From Rhizopus sp. PT2906 (lineage: Eukaryota; Mucoromycota; Mucoromycetes; Mucorales; Rhizopodaceae): a stretch of DNA of 64,000 nt. Every line of letters begins with the position of its first letter. Within the stretch, counting starts at the first letter, position 1. The DNA lies in NCBI GenBank assembly GCA_025529335.1, contig JAMYHX010000112.1, forward strand, positions 35,336-99,335. Direction: 5' to 3'. The notes under the pieces were generated by a model. The model saw only the letters and a list, made by a program, of their open reading frames with translations. It was not told the DNA's origin and ran no database searches. Both the position numbers and the translations under genes were made by a program. Positions 35,423 to 46,043 of this stretch are shown here, piece by piece.

Positions 35423-36890
35423 TTATTGTTGTTCATCTGGAACGCGTCCCCAGGCAAGATAAATGTTACTGAATGGCTTATATTCATTAAATTCGTCCAG
35501 CATTGCCTGTACCTTTCGTTTATACTCACGCCCACTAATTTCCATCAGTTCAGTCAAGAACGGTTTTGCAGAATCAAAAAAGGATTCAAAGTTTTGTTTC
35601 CATAAATTGCCAAGGTCTAGTCCCCATGACCCGAGTGGAATTGAGACAAATTTCGATTGGACGTCGACTAAACCAAGATCGAGTAATGATTTTTCTAATT
35701 GACAAGCCATTCTTGGTTCCGTATTACGTTTTTCTATAAGTACTTGATGAACTATATAAAAGGGAGGGTGAGTTTATATATGCTAAAACATGTCATGCTT
35801 ACTTTGTTCCAGCCATAATTCACCTTGTGGACCTAAATGTTGAGGCATGAGATCTATTTCGATCAATTGAATGTATCCACCTGGCTTGACTACACGTGAT
35901 AGCTCCTTTAAGATGATAGGCCAATCCTGCTGTTTATATGTAAGGGCAGTGATGTGCTGTTGAGCATAGTCAAATTGATTTGAATCAAAAGGAAGTTTCT
36001 TGGTTTGTAAAATATTATGTAAAATAAATGTAAAATTAGGATACTTTTGTTCTGGTTCTTGTTTTCTTGTATGCACATTGAATACAGGTTGCTGTGGCAA
36101 TAAATCATAAATATCGACAAGGTTGAACGTTGATCTTACAAAATCTTGTGCCATGTCCAGAATTGGATGACCGACCTAAAGAAAGAAATGGAAAATTTAG
36201 ACTTTTTTTTTTTTGTTTTGCATATCGTGTTACCCATAAGCCAGGTCCGCAACTATTAAAAAAAAAAAAAAGAAAAATAATAATTAAGAGCTCTGCTGAA
36301 CATTTTTTATATGTAATTCATTGAAAATTTACTTGACATCAAGTACTCTAATGCCTTCAAATAGTCTAGGTTTTATTTCTGGTGGCACAATATGTCGACT
36401 TTATATGTATATAAAAAAAAAGGGTATGAGTTGCACTAGAAATTTATTGCTTCTGTAAAACATTTACCTCCCAAATGCCCAGCGTATAACATAAAATTGT
36501 ACTCTGTGTCTATCTTGTTCCGTTTGATCGTTCGGTAAGAAATATTCTATATTCTACTATATGTTGAGTATGCATTAACAGTCGATGGCTGTCTATTACC
36601 TCTATATTGGGAAATCGTCTACCTTGAGTCCACCTGAATTGTAAATCAGAAGTTGAGCTGTCATTTCTTGCTATACCTAATGCATTATTACAACGGTTGT
36701 CATGGTGACGATTGTTATGGCTATGATGATGGGTATTTTTCACTCTTGGTATAATGCCTGGTTGTGTTGGCGCAGAATTAGATGATGATTTCTTTGGGGT
36801 AGGTTTCTTCTTGATGGGTTGAAGATGTTTAGGGATCTTGGTTAACGCCTTTGAAGAGTCTGAATTTTCATTCGACGTTGTATTCCCCAT
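35423..36890 (-). CDS. SAM-dependent methyltransferase with N-terminal myristoylation signal
   Basis: About six exons. The start at 36890 gives MGNTTSNENSDSSK, a good N-myristoylation motif (Gly2, Ser6). A low-complexity Pro/Lys/His/Asn linker follows, then FLPNDQTEQDRHRVQFYVI, characteristic of a fungal class I methyltransferase family. Motif I is assembled across an intron: GIRVLDVNCGPGLW. Later motifs are TFILHNILQTKKLPF, KPGGYIQLIEIDLMP and WKQNFESFFDSA. The family is large in Mucoromycota and its substrates are unknown. Several introns interrupt the Rossmann domain within a few codons of the SAM-binding loop. Confidence 0.8.
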
Positions 36891-37111
36891 ATCATGAATC
36901 AAATTAAAAAGAAGGAAAGAGAAAGAGGGAAAGGAGGAAAGCATGTCACTGTTCAAAAAAAGAAAAAAAACTCAAAATGTAACCATGGAAATCATGTGTA
37001 ATCAGCCTGGTTACAAAAACACCCTCTCTCTCTCTTTTTTTTTTTCCTTTTCCCCCTTCTCCTTATTTTATAAACAATAACTTTAAAGCAAGAGAAAAAA
37101 AAACAAGAACT

Positions 37112-38078
37112 ATGTCAGTGTCCGAATATCATCATGAAATATCCTCTTCTCATCTTATAAAAAGTATATTAATATAAAATATTACACGTTGAATATTAAA
37201 CTTGTGTATTTATAGGTATCATCGAGGATTTATTCTCCTACAATATGATAAGGAGAAAGAGAGTGCTTGAATATTACTTTTTTCAAGATAGTACATACAC
37301 TTCACCTCTATTAACAGCAGAAAATGTGAATAATATACAATAGTAAGTGGTTCATTTTATGATGTATCAATCCTTATACATGTTGTAGTATTTATACTGT
37401 TTGGCAAATACTCAACAGAACAGAACCAACAATAACAAACATTGTGTTTGATGGGTAAAAAAAAAAATTGCTTTTAAGCACTGTATTTACATTCAATAGA
37501 CAAACAGCCGTGATTCATTTGATTCATAACTTATCACCTACCATTTTACCCAGATGGGTTACTCTTCAAGTTCCCGCCATAACAACTCTTTATTTTCGTG
37601 AAACAGAATGTGATAGTGGATTATTAAAAATCTATAGACAAGAAGATAGTTGGACACTCGAAGGCAAATAATAACTTTAATGCGTATAATCATATATTTA
37701 TACCCTAAATACATAGGTCTGGTTCAGTCAGTGCCTTTGATATCCTTTTGGTATAATAATGTATTACGTGTCGTCATGGGTAAAATAATGACCACAACGG
37801 GTGATATACTCGATTCAGCCCTAACACATGCACAAAAGATGACGTTTCGAAGTAAAGAAATTCAACGACTAGGTCATGAAATTGCGATTGAGAATATGGA
37901 GAAACTAGAGGAATATCAAGCTGATTTAAAAGATAACTATATCGAGGGCCTAAGGGCATGGAAAGAATATTATATTGAACCCTTGACTTATAATGAAGAT
38001 GAGTATGTTTTTGCGCCTATTAGAGAATCAGGCAGAGGGTTATCCTTACAAGATCAAATCTACCTGGATGAAGAATAA
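37112..38078 (+). CDS. Conserved fungal protein, possible SigF-like NTF2 fold
   Basis: Five exons joined by short introns. Begins MSVSEYHHEISSSHLIKS; central part SYNMIRRKRVLEYYFFQDST followed by VWQILNRTEPTITNIVFDG. A hydrophobic strand HLIHNLSPTILPRWVTLQVP and FRETECDSGLLKIYRQED follow. A membrane-seeking segment (LVQSVPLISFWYNNVLRVVM) precedes the helical acidic C-terminus. The alternating beta pattern and the LxxxxRVI/TLQVP segment resemble the SigF-like NTF2 domain family in fungi; this is a weak assignment. The neighbour methyltransferase is divergent, sharing a 220-bp promoter. No enzymatic residues identified. Confidence 0.5.
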
Positions 38079-38213
38079 AAAAAAAAAACAATCCTTTTCT
38101 TTTCCCCCCTCCCCCTTTATTCATAGATATATCAAATATATATTTATATACCTTTGTAAATAAACCCAAATGAAAACTAAACTAGTAACTTTATTTGTGT
38201 GTTTTTTTTATCA

Positions 38214-39924
38214 TTACTGCTGTTGACCTTCACCAGCAGAACCACAGCTGTATTCACGATTATTCACATCCTTTGGTGCAAAACCTTGTTCCCAAGCCAA
38301 TAGATAGTCCCAATGAGGATTAACATGGTCTTGGGTCTTGTAGGTCCAATAGAACCAACCAATACCAGCTTCATAAGCATCCATCTGTTTTTGCATAAAC
38401 TTGAGCAAGAACGCCTTGTACTCGGGCGTAAACTTTTCCCAATCATCTACTCCTTTGCATGTGCATGTTGGGCATACAGGCACGGCAGGAGTATCTCCTT
38501 GATCAAGCGTGCCATCGAATCTGGCGCCAAGACCGACACCGTTCAGATATTTACCACAGTCATTTGTTGCCACAGAGAATTCGCCGACCATGGTAGGAGC
38601 TGTGTTCAGCGTGGACTCGTTCAGATCTTTTCTCCAATATTTACAAGGAAAGTCTGCTTGTACGTCTCTGGGCATGGCAACCAAATCTTTGTTGAAAATC
38701 AGATATAAATGAGTTTCTATATTCAAAAAAAAAAGGTTATTACTTGAAAGATCCAATTCTTTTATATATATATATATATATATATACCCAAGACAGTTCT
38801 ATCGAACCTCTTTCCAAAGAATCCCTTCCAGCGAGGCAAAGGTAAGAAACCATCATGATATGTCAAGAGAGGACCCTTTCCAGGCCCCAACGTCTTCCGA
38901 ATGGTGTCATAACTTTTCTGATACCACTCCTTGACATCATCTTCGGGGATTTTCATCATGGCCGGTTCGTTGAGAACACCAAAGATAGGCACTACATGCG
39001 ACCACTCTGGTCTGTCAAAGAACTGAATCATGTCCATGACGATCTTAATGGTTCTTTCTGCATTCAACTGACCTTCCGTGCCATTCAAGAAGCCCACTTG
39101 ACCCTCTCGACCGGAATGGTTCCAGCCGTTTTGCGAACCTGGTGCGGTATGAAGCTCGACCATGACACGAAGGCCATACTTGCGAGCCCACTGGATACCT
39201 TTTAATAAGTACTGCCATGACAGATGGGGCACAAAGGGTTCTCCGGGGAACACTTGTAGAGCCCAATGTCCGGTTGGAATTCGAACGTGGTTGAACCCCA
39301 TGTCGGCAATTTTCTTGAAATCATTCTCTGTGATAAATGTCTCATAATGCTCTTTCAGCTGACGCTTGGCTTCAGCAGGACCCAATCGTTCTGTCAGAGT
39401 CCATTCGTCTACGACGGGTGGGGCTGTTTCATATCCAGGGATGACCTGTTCAAAGATTTTGGGCGTAATGAACGGTTCGAGCACGAGCCATCCTCCGAGA
39501 TTGATACCACGGATACGATCGCGGCCATTGTAGTCAAAGGACTGGTTGAGTGGTGGCGTGAAAGGATTAGGCCTGGCAGAGTCGTTGAATGGGTCCTTAT
39601 AGCCTGGGCTACTCGGACTCGTGATCCTGTGATCTTCGTCGCCTACAGGTTTGGGTCGTCTTGCTGCTCTTGCGGTGACGCCAATCATGACAACGGGGAT
39701 GAGAACGACAGCGAGGATGACGAGAATGGCGAGAGAGGCTACCATCAAGAATCGAGGGTTATGGTTTCGTAATTTTCCTAAAAAGCCCTTGTTAGAGGCT
39801 GTTTTGTCTTTAGCTTCTTGATCTGGTTCATCTGAAGCAACAGGCGAGTGTCTTGCATTGTGTATATCTATAAATTATATAAGTATTGCTTAGTCTAACA
39901 GCAGCAGTTGATCTTACTTTCCAT
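38214..39924 (-). CDS. Membrane-anchored exo-beta-1,3-glucanase (GH5)
   Basis: Three exons. The first is only ATGGAAA; the protein begins MENIHNARHSPVAS. A short cytosolic N-terminus is followed by a signal-anchor FLMVASLAILVILAVVLIPV, so it is a type II membrane protein. The GH5_9 domain has RGINLGGWLVLEPFITP and NHVRIPTGHWAL. The acid/base Glu lies in VVPIFGVLNEPAMMK, and the second Glu (nucleophile) in TAPTMVGEFSVATNDC. C-terminal aromatic-rich GIGWFYWTYKTQ follows. It trims cell-wall beta-1,3-glucan. The second intron holds a long TA microsatellite (38763-38786). Confidence 0.93.
38763..38786. repeat. (TA)n microsatellite in the exo-glucanase intron
   Basis: Twelve TA units adjacent to the splice-donor side of the last intron. 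Confidence 0.85.
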
Positions 39925-40104
39925 GCTTAGAGTAAAGAAAGAAAATATGCAAAAGTCTTTTCTTAAATATTTATTTGGACAAGCATGTCTCACACTCTCA
40001 CTCTCTCTTTCTCACATTTATCTCCCTCGTAGAATTTCAATTTATAAATGGGTGTATCTTTATATAAAATGTATTTATTTCAAAAATAAAAATAAAAAGG
40101 CTAC

Positions 40105-40902
40105 TTAACAACAGCCACCACTTTGCTTTGGCTCAAGAGAGGCACCCTGACCAACCTTGACGGTGGATTTGGCTTGAGTCTGTTGCATGGTAGAACCCAT
40201 TCGATCTTTGATTTGTTTAGCCATCGTCAAGAAAGCTTGCTCTACATTGGTAGCATCCTTGGCAGATGTTTCCAAAAGGGGTATCTTGATGGACTCTGCA
40301 AACTCATTAGCCTGCTCTGTACTCACAGCCTTCTTATCCGTCAAATCGCTCTTATTGCCAACAAGTAATTTATTCACTCCTTCTGCTGCATATCTGTCAA
40401 TTTCCTGCAACCACTGCTTCACGTGATGAAAGGAGTCTTCGTCCGTGACATCATATACCACAATGATACCGTGTGCTCCTCGATAATAGGATGAAGTAAT
40501 TGTACGGAAACGTTCTTGACCTGCTGTATCCCACTATAGAATAATAATAATGAGTGATAAGGAATGATACAAAAAATAGAGAGGGAAAAAAAAAACTTAC
40601 AATTTGAAGCTTCACTGTCTTTCCTTCTAATTCAATAGTTCTAATTTTCTATAAGGTTCTGTTTTAGGTTATCTCTGTATATATATATATATATATATTT
40701 ATAGTTCACTTACAAAGTCAACACCAATAGTGGAGATATAGCTTTCGGTATAAGTGTCATCTGCAAAACGAAGTAAAAGACAAGACTTTCCAACACCAGA
40801 GTCACCAATTAATAAAAGCTTAAACAAGTAGTCGCTAATAAAAAGATGAGAAGGATATTTTCTATTTCAAAGAAAAAAGAAACTTTACTATTCAGGATTC
40901 AT
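40105..40902 (-). CDS. YPT1: Rab1-type small GTPase
   Basis: About five exons, near 203 residues. The first exon encodes MNPEY. Nucleotide-binding motifs: [17 protein letters not shown], switch [14 protein letters not shown], switch [26 protein letters not shown] in [15 protein letters not shown], and [15 protein letters not shown]. The C-terminus SGGCC is the double-cysteine geranylgeranylation signal. The Rab1 subclass is supported by [20 protein letters not shown] and [13 protein letters not shown]. It works in ER-to-Golgi transport. The TRAPP subunit gene at 45.2 kb encodes part of its exchange factor. Confidence 0.96.
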
Positions 40903-41675
40903 TTTGCAAATAAATTATTGGAATGAAAAAAAAAAGAGATGTTTAAAGAAGAACAAGAAGAAAAAAAAAAAGAAGCCCTTTTTTGTGTGTGTGTGTGTGT
41001 ATCTTCACTTTGAAATTATATGGATACAATCAGACCAATGGAATTTGGCGTTTTCTCAAAAATATATGGCGGAAAGACAAAAATAAACGTCGGAGTGTCA
41101 AAAATAAATGTCGAATTTAGAAAAATAAGCGTCATGAGTTTAAATTGTTTTTATCACTTTGGTTCAAAACAATGGTTAATGCTACGGGCGCTTCCTTGGG
41201 GAGGCACTACATCTAGCGTCACTTTACAACTTGACATTACAGAATACGCTATCTGACCCAAGTCTGCTCAACGGGATATTTTTTATAATTACACTTGAAT
41301 GATTCTGGTTCTTTATTGATCAAACTGACAACATAAAAAGATTAAAATATAGTAATGACCATATTTCTTTTTTATTTCTTTAAAAGACAAAATTCATATT
41401 CCATATCAAGGAACATGGAAACACGTCTGTTCTCTGAACAGGTTTAGCTTGACGCTGCACATTGAAAAGGTTGGTTGACGACATCACAGGTAGCGCTTGT
41501 AACATTAACCCCTCTCGTGGATTTCCTCGCGTGTGTAGTGTACACTTTCTTACATGCACAAAAAAATTAGCTAATTCATTTTTTAGTGCATGTAGTGTTT
41601 CCCTAAAAAGCACAGATTTTTTTAAGTGATAACGAACACACTCAATACTTCCATTTGTTTCAGTTACTCCTTGTT
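40903..41675. other. Accessory spacer with a transposon-end-like sequence
   Basis: About 770 bases. It contains a TG microsatellite (40984-41000), a 35-bp transposon-end-like motif (41025-41059) followed by three AAAAATAARYGTC direct repeats, and a weak inverted duplication between 41171-41195 and 41490-41515. The small open frames here have no recognised function. Confidence 0.4.
41025..41059 (+). mobile_element. 35-bp transposon terminus (TACARTCARACC type), copy 1
   Basis: Starts TACAATCAGACC and matches 32 of 35 bases of the copy at 55251-55285 in the same orientation. It is followed by three tandem AAAAATAA(A/G)(C/T)GTC units (about 41081-41132). TACAGTCAAACC-like ends with subterminal repeats are typical of Tc1/mariner-pogo elements. 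No opposite end was found. Confidence 0.55.
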
Positions 41676-43326
41676 ATGATAAGTGCTATTAATATTGATC
41701 ATATTTCGTTGTTATCTGAAGCTAGTAAGTCTACAATAGAAAGGTAAGAAATTACCATAATGTTTTTTTAATAGGCGAAGAGGAGCAGAGCTGTATACGA
41801 TAACTACATAAATACAAACAATGTCAAAGAGTGGAAAGTTCTCAAATTATTTCAGACTTTGCTAAAGGAATACCAGATCAGTGCCCTCAACCGACTGCAT
41901 TGCAATTTTCAAACTCAAAAAATTTATGAATCTAATGATGAAGAACTTAGGCGAGCAATGCAAAAACTATGCAACAATCGTGGTACTGTATTGGACTCTG
42001 AGTCTGTCAAGATCATCATTCGTAACGAAGCCATCAAGGCAAGTGTTTTATCATACACATTTGCCTTTTTTCTAATCCTCATTGATTTGAATATTTTTCG
42101 CATAGTAGCATTGAATATCCTTGTATACGACAGCAGTAATCAAATATATATATATATATATATATATATAAAGATAAAATGGTTGAGCAGACAAAAATCT
42201 TTTCATCATCAACTACTCTACTGTTACCAACACAGTCCTCAATAGCATCAAAAAGAGATTCTGATGAATTCAACGACAATACAAACAATAGGAACAGCAA
42301 CAAAAGGCTAAATCATCTAAAGCTTGGCGATATAAAAGGTTTATCTTTGAATGATAAGCTGGAGAAGCTTTAAAATACGCATATCTATAATTAGTAGTGA
42401 GAGTTGCTCATACATCTACCTTATTTAGTGGTGAAGGTAACATCTTGGATCTTGTATCTTCTGGACTGATACTTTCTCGCTTTGCGAAAGAAGTGAAATA
42501 CATTGTGATTTAAAAAATCCCCTTAAAACTAGTTTGTACCAGAGAAGAGCGAGCCATTGTTATCAAAGCATCAGAGGCCGCCTCGCTCAAGCAAATATAA
42601 ACTGTTATCAAATCAAATCATGTTGGTTCCCCGAGTAGAACCACAATCGTATTTGTTCATTTCTTTGTCCAAAATGTAAGTTAGTTTACCTATTATGCCC
42701 TACGCGAATAATGACTCGGATGATAATTATATATGCTTTTTTTTTTCAGATTGTTATTATTTCAAAGCGGTCAACTTCAAGACAGCAATCATAAAGAAGG
42801 ATGGTTTCAAGGAAATGTCTATGCTGACTTGTTTGATCCGTATTATATAACGAAAAGGTAGAAAGTATTAAAAGCTCAAAGTCTAGAAGATAAGCTAAAA
42901 CTTGTCTCCCTATTTGTTTTTGTAGAACGGAATGCCCACGCTACCACCATCAAATACTTGAGAAAAACAAAGAAAATTGGCCAAAATGAAAAAGACGTCT
43001 AAGTTGATATTCTTTTTAATAACCAACTTGGGGATATATTTTCATGTAAGGATAAGCCTATTAATGCTACTGAGGCGGACGTACAATTAGACATAAGAAG
43101 GCGAAGGAACTCTGTGAGAAACGCCTCTTGTACATCCAATCACTTCTTCTCCACCCATAAAATATAAAACACATTGAAGTAATTAGCTCACAATTCCACG
43201 GCCTCAAATTTACCGTTTACGGTTCAAAAATGACAGAGGAAGGAACCGTTATACACTATCAAAAAACCAAGGCACTGATCCCCACAGCGCCATCTCATAT
43301 GTCCTAAGTTGTGCACTTTCTGCTCA
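41676..43326 (+). pseudogene. Degenerate member of an expanded family, PD-(D/E)XK-like remains
   Basis: The 5' part reads coherently: MISAINIDHISLLSEASKST, intron, then AVYDNYINTNNVKEWKVLKL and ELRRAMQKLCNNRGTVLDSE to about 42038. A later piece has LNHLKLGDIKGLSLNDKLEK (to 42373). Beyond it, collinear segments are broken by stops: GEGNILDLVSSGLILSRFAK (about 42434), WFQGNVYADLFDPYYITK (about 42803), DILFNNQLGDIFSCKDKP (about 42999), and SSQFHGLKFTVYGSKMTEEG to SHMS (43190-43326). These look like one formerly continuous, intron-containing gene of a family I associate with Mucoromycota expansions. Function unknown. The D...K-D-K spacing is nuclease-like (inference). Confidence 0.45.
42144..42170. 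repeat. (TA)n microsatellite
   Basis: About 13 TA units inside the probable intron of the decayed family gene. Confidence 0.85.
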
Positions 43327-44351
43327 CTGTCATGTCCTTACAAGTAAGTTCGGTTGTTGCTTTCATTATTGATTTTGATGCTTATTATTTATATTTGCTG
43401 CTGTTAATAGAGGGCTATTGTTATTAATCTCAAATTGGAAGCCATTTATGAAGCTGCTTTACATTGTTATGTAATGGTTTATAAGATACAAGACAAAGGC
43501 TAAAGAAATATTCATTATTAATCTTTATTCCGAGATAAAGACAGAAGTAACATACAATTAAGTAAAGGGTCAACTATTTATAGTTGCTATCAAATGGCTG
43601 GTAAGCCACTATTCGAAGCGTAGATTATAATTACTGAGGATGTGATTGACTAACGGAGAGATTATATGCTCTTTGCGTGAAGCAAAAGCGGTGCATCTTT
43701 ATGATATAAATGATCCATGGAGAGTCATACAGTTAGCTGCTTTTATTACTCTAACCACTTGACTCTGAAATCATTCTAGTCACATACCCCCTCGAGCATT
43801 TTTAGAAATTGGACTTATTTTGGGTGAACAAATTGCTTTAATGATAAGCTTTCTTATAAGCATTGGCTATTATTGTATTTGTGTCAAAGTATTGATAAAT
43901 CAATGAGAAATATATGCATAATGTATTGGAAGTATCACATACATCAGAGATAGCTTGTTAGATAAAAAAAAATATGTTTGCTATCCCCATGGAAATTGTG
44001 GGTTATTTAACTGTTATGAAAGATATAAAGTGTTTACTATTTATCTGTTTCTATTTCTTTGTGCTCTCTTTAAGGGTAGCTTCGTGTTTGTTGCTACAGG
44101 TAAAACAAACGCTTTGCCATTTCTGATAATATTTTCTGTTTCTTGATGCAGTTGTTGAATTTTAGTTTGCAAGACACTGCTTTGACATGAAAACGAATCT
44201 TGAGAATCGTATTACTTTCTATGAATTCACTTGTATATTGTTATTCTCAGTTTCCCTTTCAACGTTTCTCGAAATAGTGTTTCCGAAACCCAGTTGAATA
44301 AAATTTCAACTCTTTTTTATCTGGGGGGTTAAGACACCTTTTACACTTACA
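43327..44351. other. 1-kb non-coding region
   Basis: AT-rich accessory sequence with scattered stops in all frames. No gene, RNA or repeat recognised beyond homopolymers. The right edge contains the NDUFAF4-like promoter. Confidence 0.4.
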
Positions 44352-45134
44352 ATGGGAGCACAGACATCAAAGGTTGCTAGAAAATTGCCTACAAAGGCAC
44401 GCCCAGAAACATTACAGAATGCTCCAAAGGAATCACCAGCAACTCTAAAGGCAGAGACAGAAGCAGCAGCAGGTATACATATATTATAAAATTATGCAAG
44501 TCTTCCTATTGACATGTCAAAGAAATAAAGACAGATTTTATTGAACAAGATAGTCGTGATCCACACTTGCATGAGTATTTAAAATCTATTGGACCTGTGA
44601 CGATCGCACCTACAGTAACCAAAATGAGAACAGTAATAGAAACAAGATTGATCCTTTTTACACAGTTCACTCATTTTATGTGTATAGTCAGATCCCATGC
44701 TTGGAATATTAAGAGAAAGAAAAAAGGCAGATGAAAAAGAATTGGAAAGACAAGATGGAATGATCTCGATTGATGCTGTCTTTTCTTTATTAGAAGAAAG
44801 AAAGCACTTAAATCCTGGTGAAGAAGATCTTTCAGAGACCCGGCAGAGATGGGCTAAGAAATACAATGTAGATCAGAATACATTATCCACCTTGCTCAAG
44901 TATTACAACACAATGGCCGTCACACCAGTGCTTGCAGATGAAAAGGAAGGTAGACGACTAGGTCTTTGGGTAAAAGACAGGGTAGACTGGGAGGCAAAGG
45001 TTAGACAAGTAGAAGAACGTAATGCGGCTATTGAAAAGGCAAAACAGGAAGCGATCAAGGATAATAAGAAACAAAATGCTGATATAAGTGAAGAAGAAAA
45101 GAAGCTGAGGGATCTATTCGATGAAGAGCACTGA
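44352..45134 (+). CDS. NDUFAF4: NDUFAF4-like complex I assembly factor
   Basis: Three exons. Starts MGAQTSKVARKLPTKARPET; Gly2 with Ser6 would allow myristoylation, as proposed for NDUFAF4. The second exon has IEQDSRDPHLHEYLKSIGPV. The third has MLGILRERKKADEKELE, then DGMISIDAVFSLLEERKHL, ETRQRWAKKYNVDQNTLSTL and LKYYNTMAVTPV. Human NDUFAF4 shares the order ISI-x-E/D-A-LL, ET....Y-x-L/V, LLKYF-x-T. The C-terminal extension is a long charged helix (EKAKQEAIKDNKKQNADISE). The role would be mitochondrial respiratory complex I assembly. The match is by pattern, not search. Confidence 0.6.
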
Positions 45135-45159
45135 ATGTTGTTTTTATTATTATTAAACT

Positions 45160-45685
45160 TTAGGCACTTGAGTTGATAAACTTTAGTAATGACTGATCAA
45201 ATTGGTCTGAACGAATAGGCATTTCAGGTGTATGAAAAGGATTCTTCATGACAAAGTCACTGTACAGGTCATATATTCTCTTCATGTAAGAATCAACATT
45301 GTTGAGTTGTGGTGCAGTTATCAAAAGGAATTTGGTTCCTGTTGTGTGATGTTGAGTTATACGTTTTATATGCAATATAGTTTTTTTTTTAACCTGTCAA
45401 TGTCTGATGACAATAAAGCTTGAAGTTCTCTGCTTCAAGCATTTGAATTCCTGTTGAATTATGTATGGGTGAAATCTTGGAAGTGATGGCATGAACACTA
45501 TAAAAAAATGAGGTTATTCTAACTGCTACATCTTGTACCTTTTCTTTATGATTTTACCCGTGAAATGTACCAGCTAACACAAGATATTCATTACTTGATA
45601 GTTTTTCGAGTTGATTTGAGAAATCCTTTTGATAAACTAAACCACCTGCTTTATTGATGATGTATAAAGAGTAGATCAGAGCCAT
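45160..45685 (-). CDS. TRS23: TRAPP complex subunit 4 (Trs23)
   Basis: Three exons, about 140 residues. Starts MALIYSLYIINKAGGLVYQK, a longin-like/TRAPPC4 N-terminus. It then has LSSNEYLVLAGTFH, SPIHNSTGIQMLEAENFKLY, and TGTKFLLITAPQLNNVDSYM with the conserved end YDLYSDFVMKNPFHTPEMPI and F-D-Q. The PDZ-like insert of metazoan TRAPPC4 is absent. It is a core subunit at the exchange-factor active site for Ypt1/Rab1, whose gene is at 40.1-40.9 kb. The gene is divergent from FANCJ. Confidence 0.9.
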
Positions 45686-46043
45686 TTATATTTTACACAA
45701 GAAAAGAAGGCAATAAAAGAAGAAGAATAAAAGGTACACCTTTTTTTATTTATTTATCAGGGCAATAAATAATGAATAGAACAAGATAAAAAAAAAACGG
45801 TAGCATTGATATTAAAGTTAAAATGACAATCACTTCAGGTTGACCTGTAAGCAGAATTTCGGACATTCCTTGTTTCTCTACACAAATGTAATACTATTAT
45901 GTGATGTCACTACGCTTTTGGGGCATACTTCCGCGCAGCATATAAAAGGTGTATATAAAGTCTTATTGGGCTAAATCTTGGAGTGCGAATAATTTTGGTA
46001 TTCCTTTTTCTCTTTTTCTCTCTTTTCTACACAAGTGAGCTTT
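45686..46043. promoter_or_regulatory. Divergent promoter of TRS23 and FANCJ
   Basis: A 358-bp spacer with poly-A/T, a CCGCGCAG motif followed by TATAAAAGG (about 45941-45949) pointing towards FANCJ, and CT-rich leader sequence immediately upstream of the FANCJ start. No gene seen. Confidence 0.4.

Noticed and set aside
38313..39772. Several plus-strand open frames across the exo-glucanase gene
   Set aside because: The minus strand carries an unmistakable GH5 enzyme; these are shadows of a GC-richer coding region.
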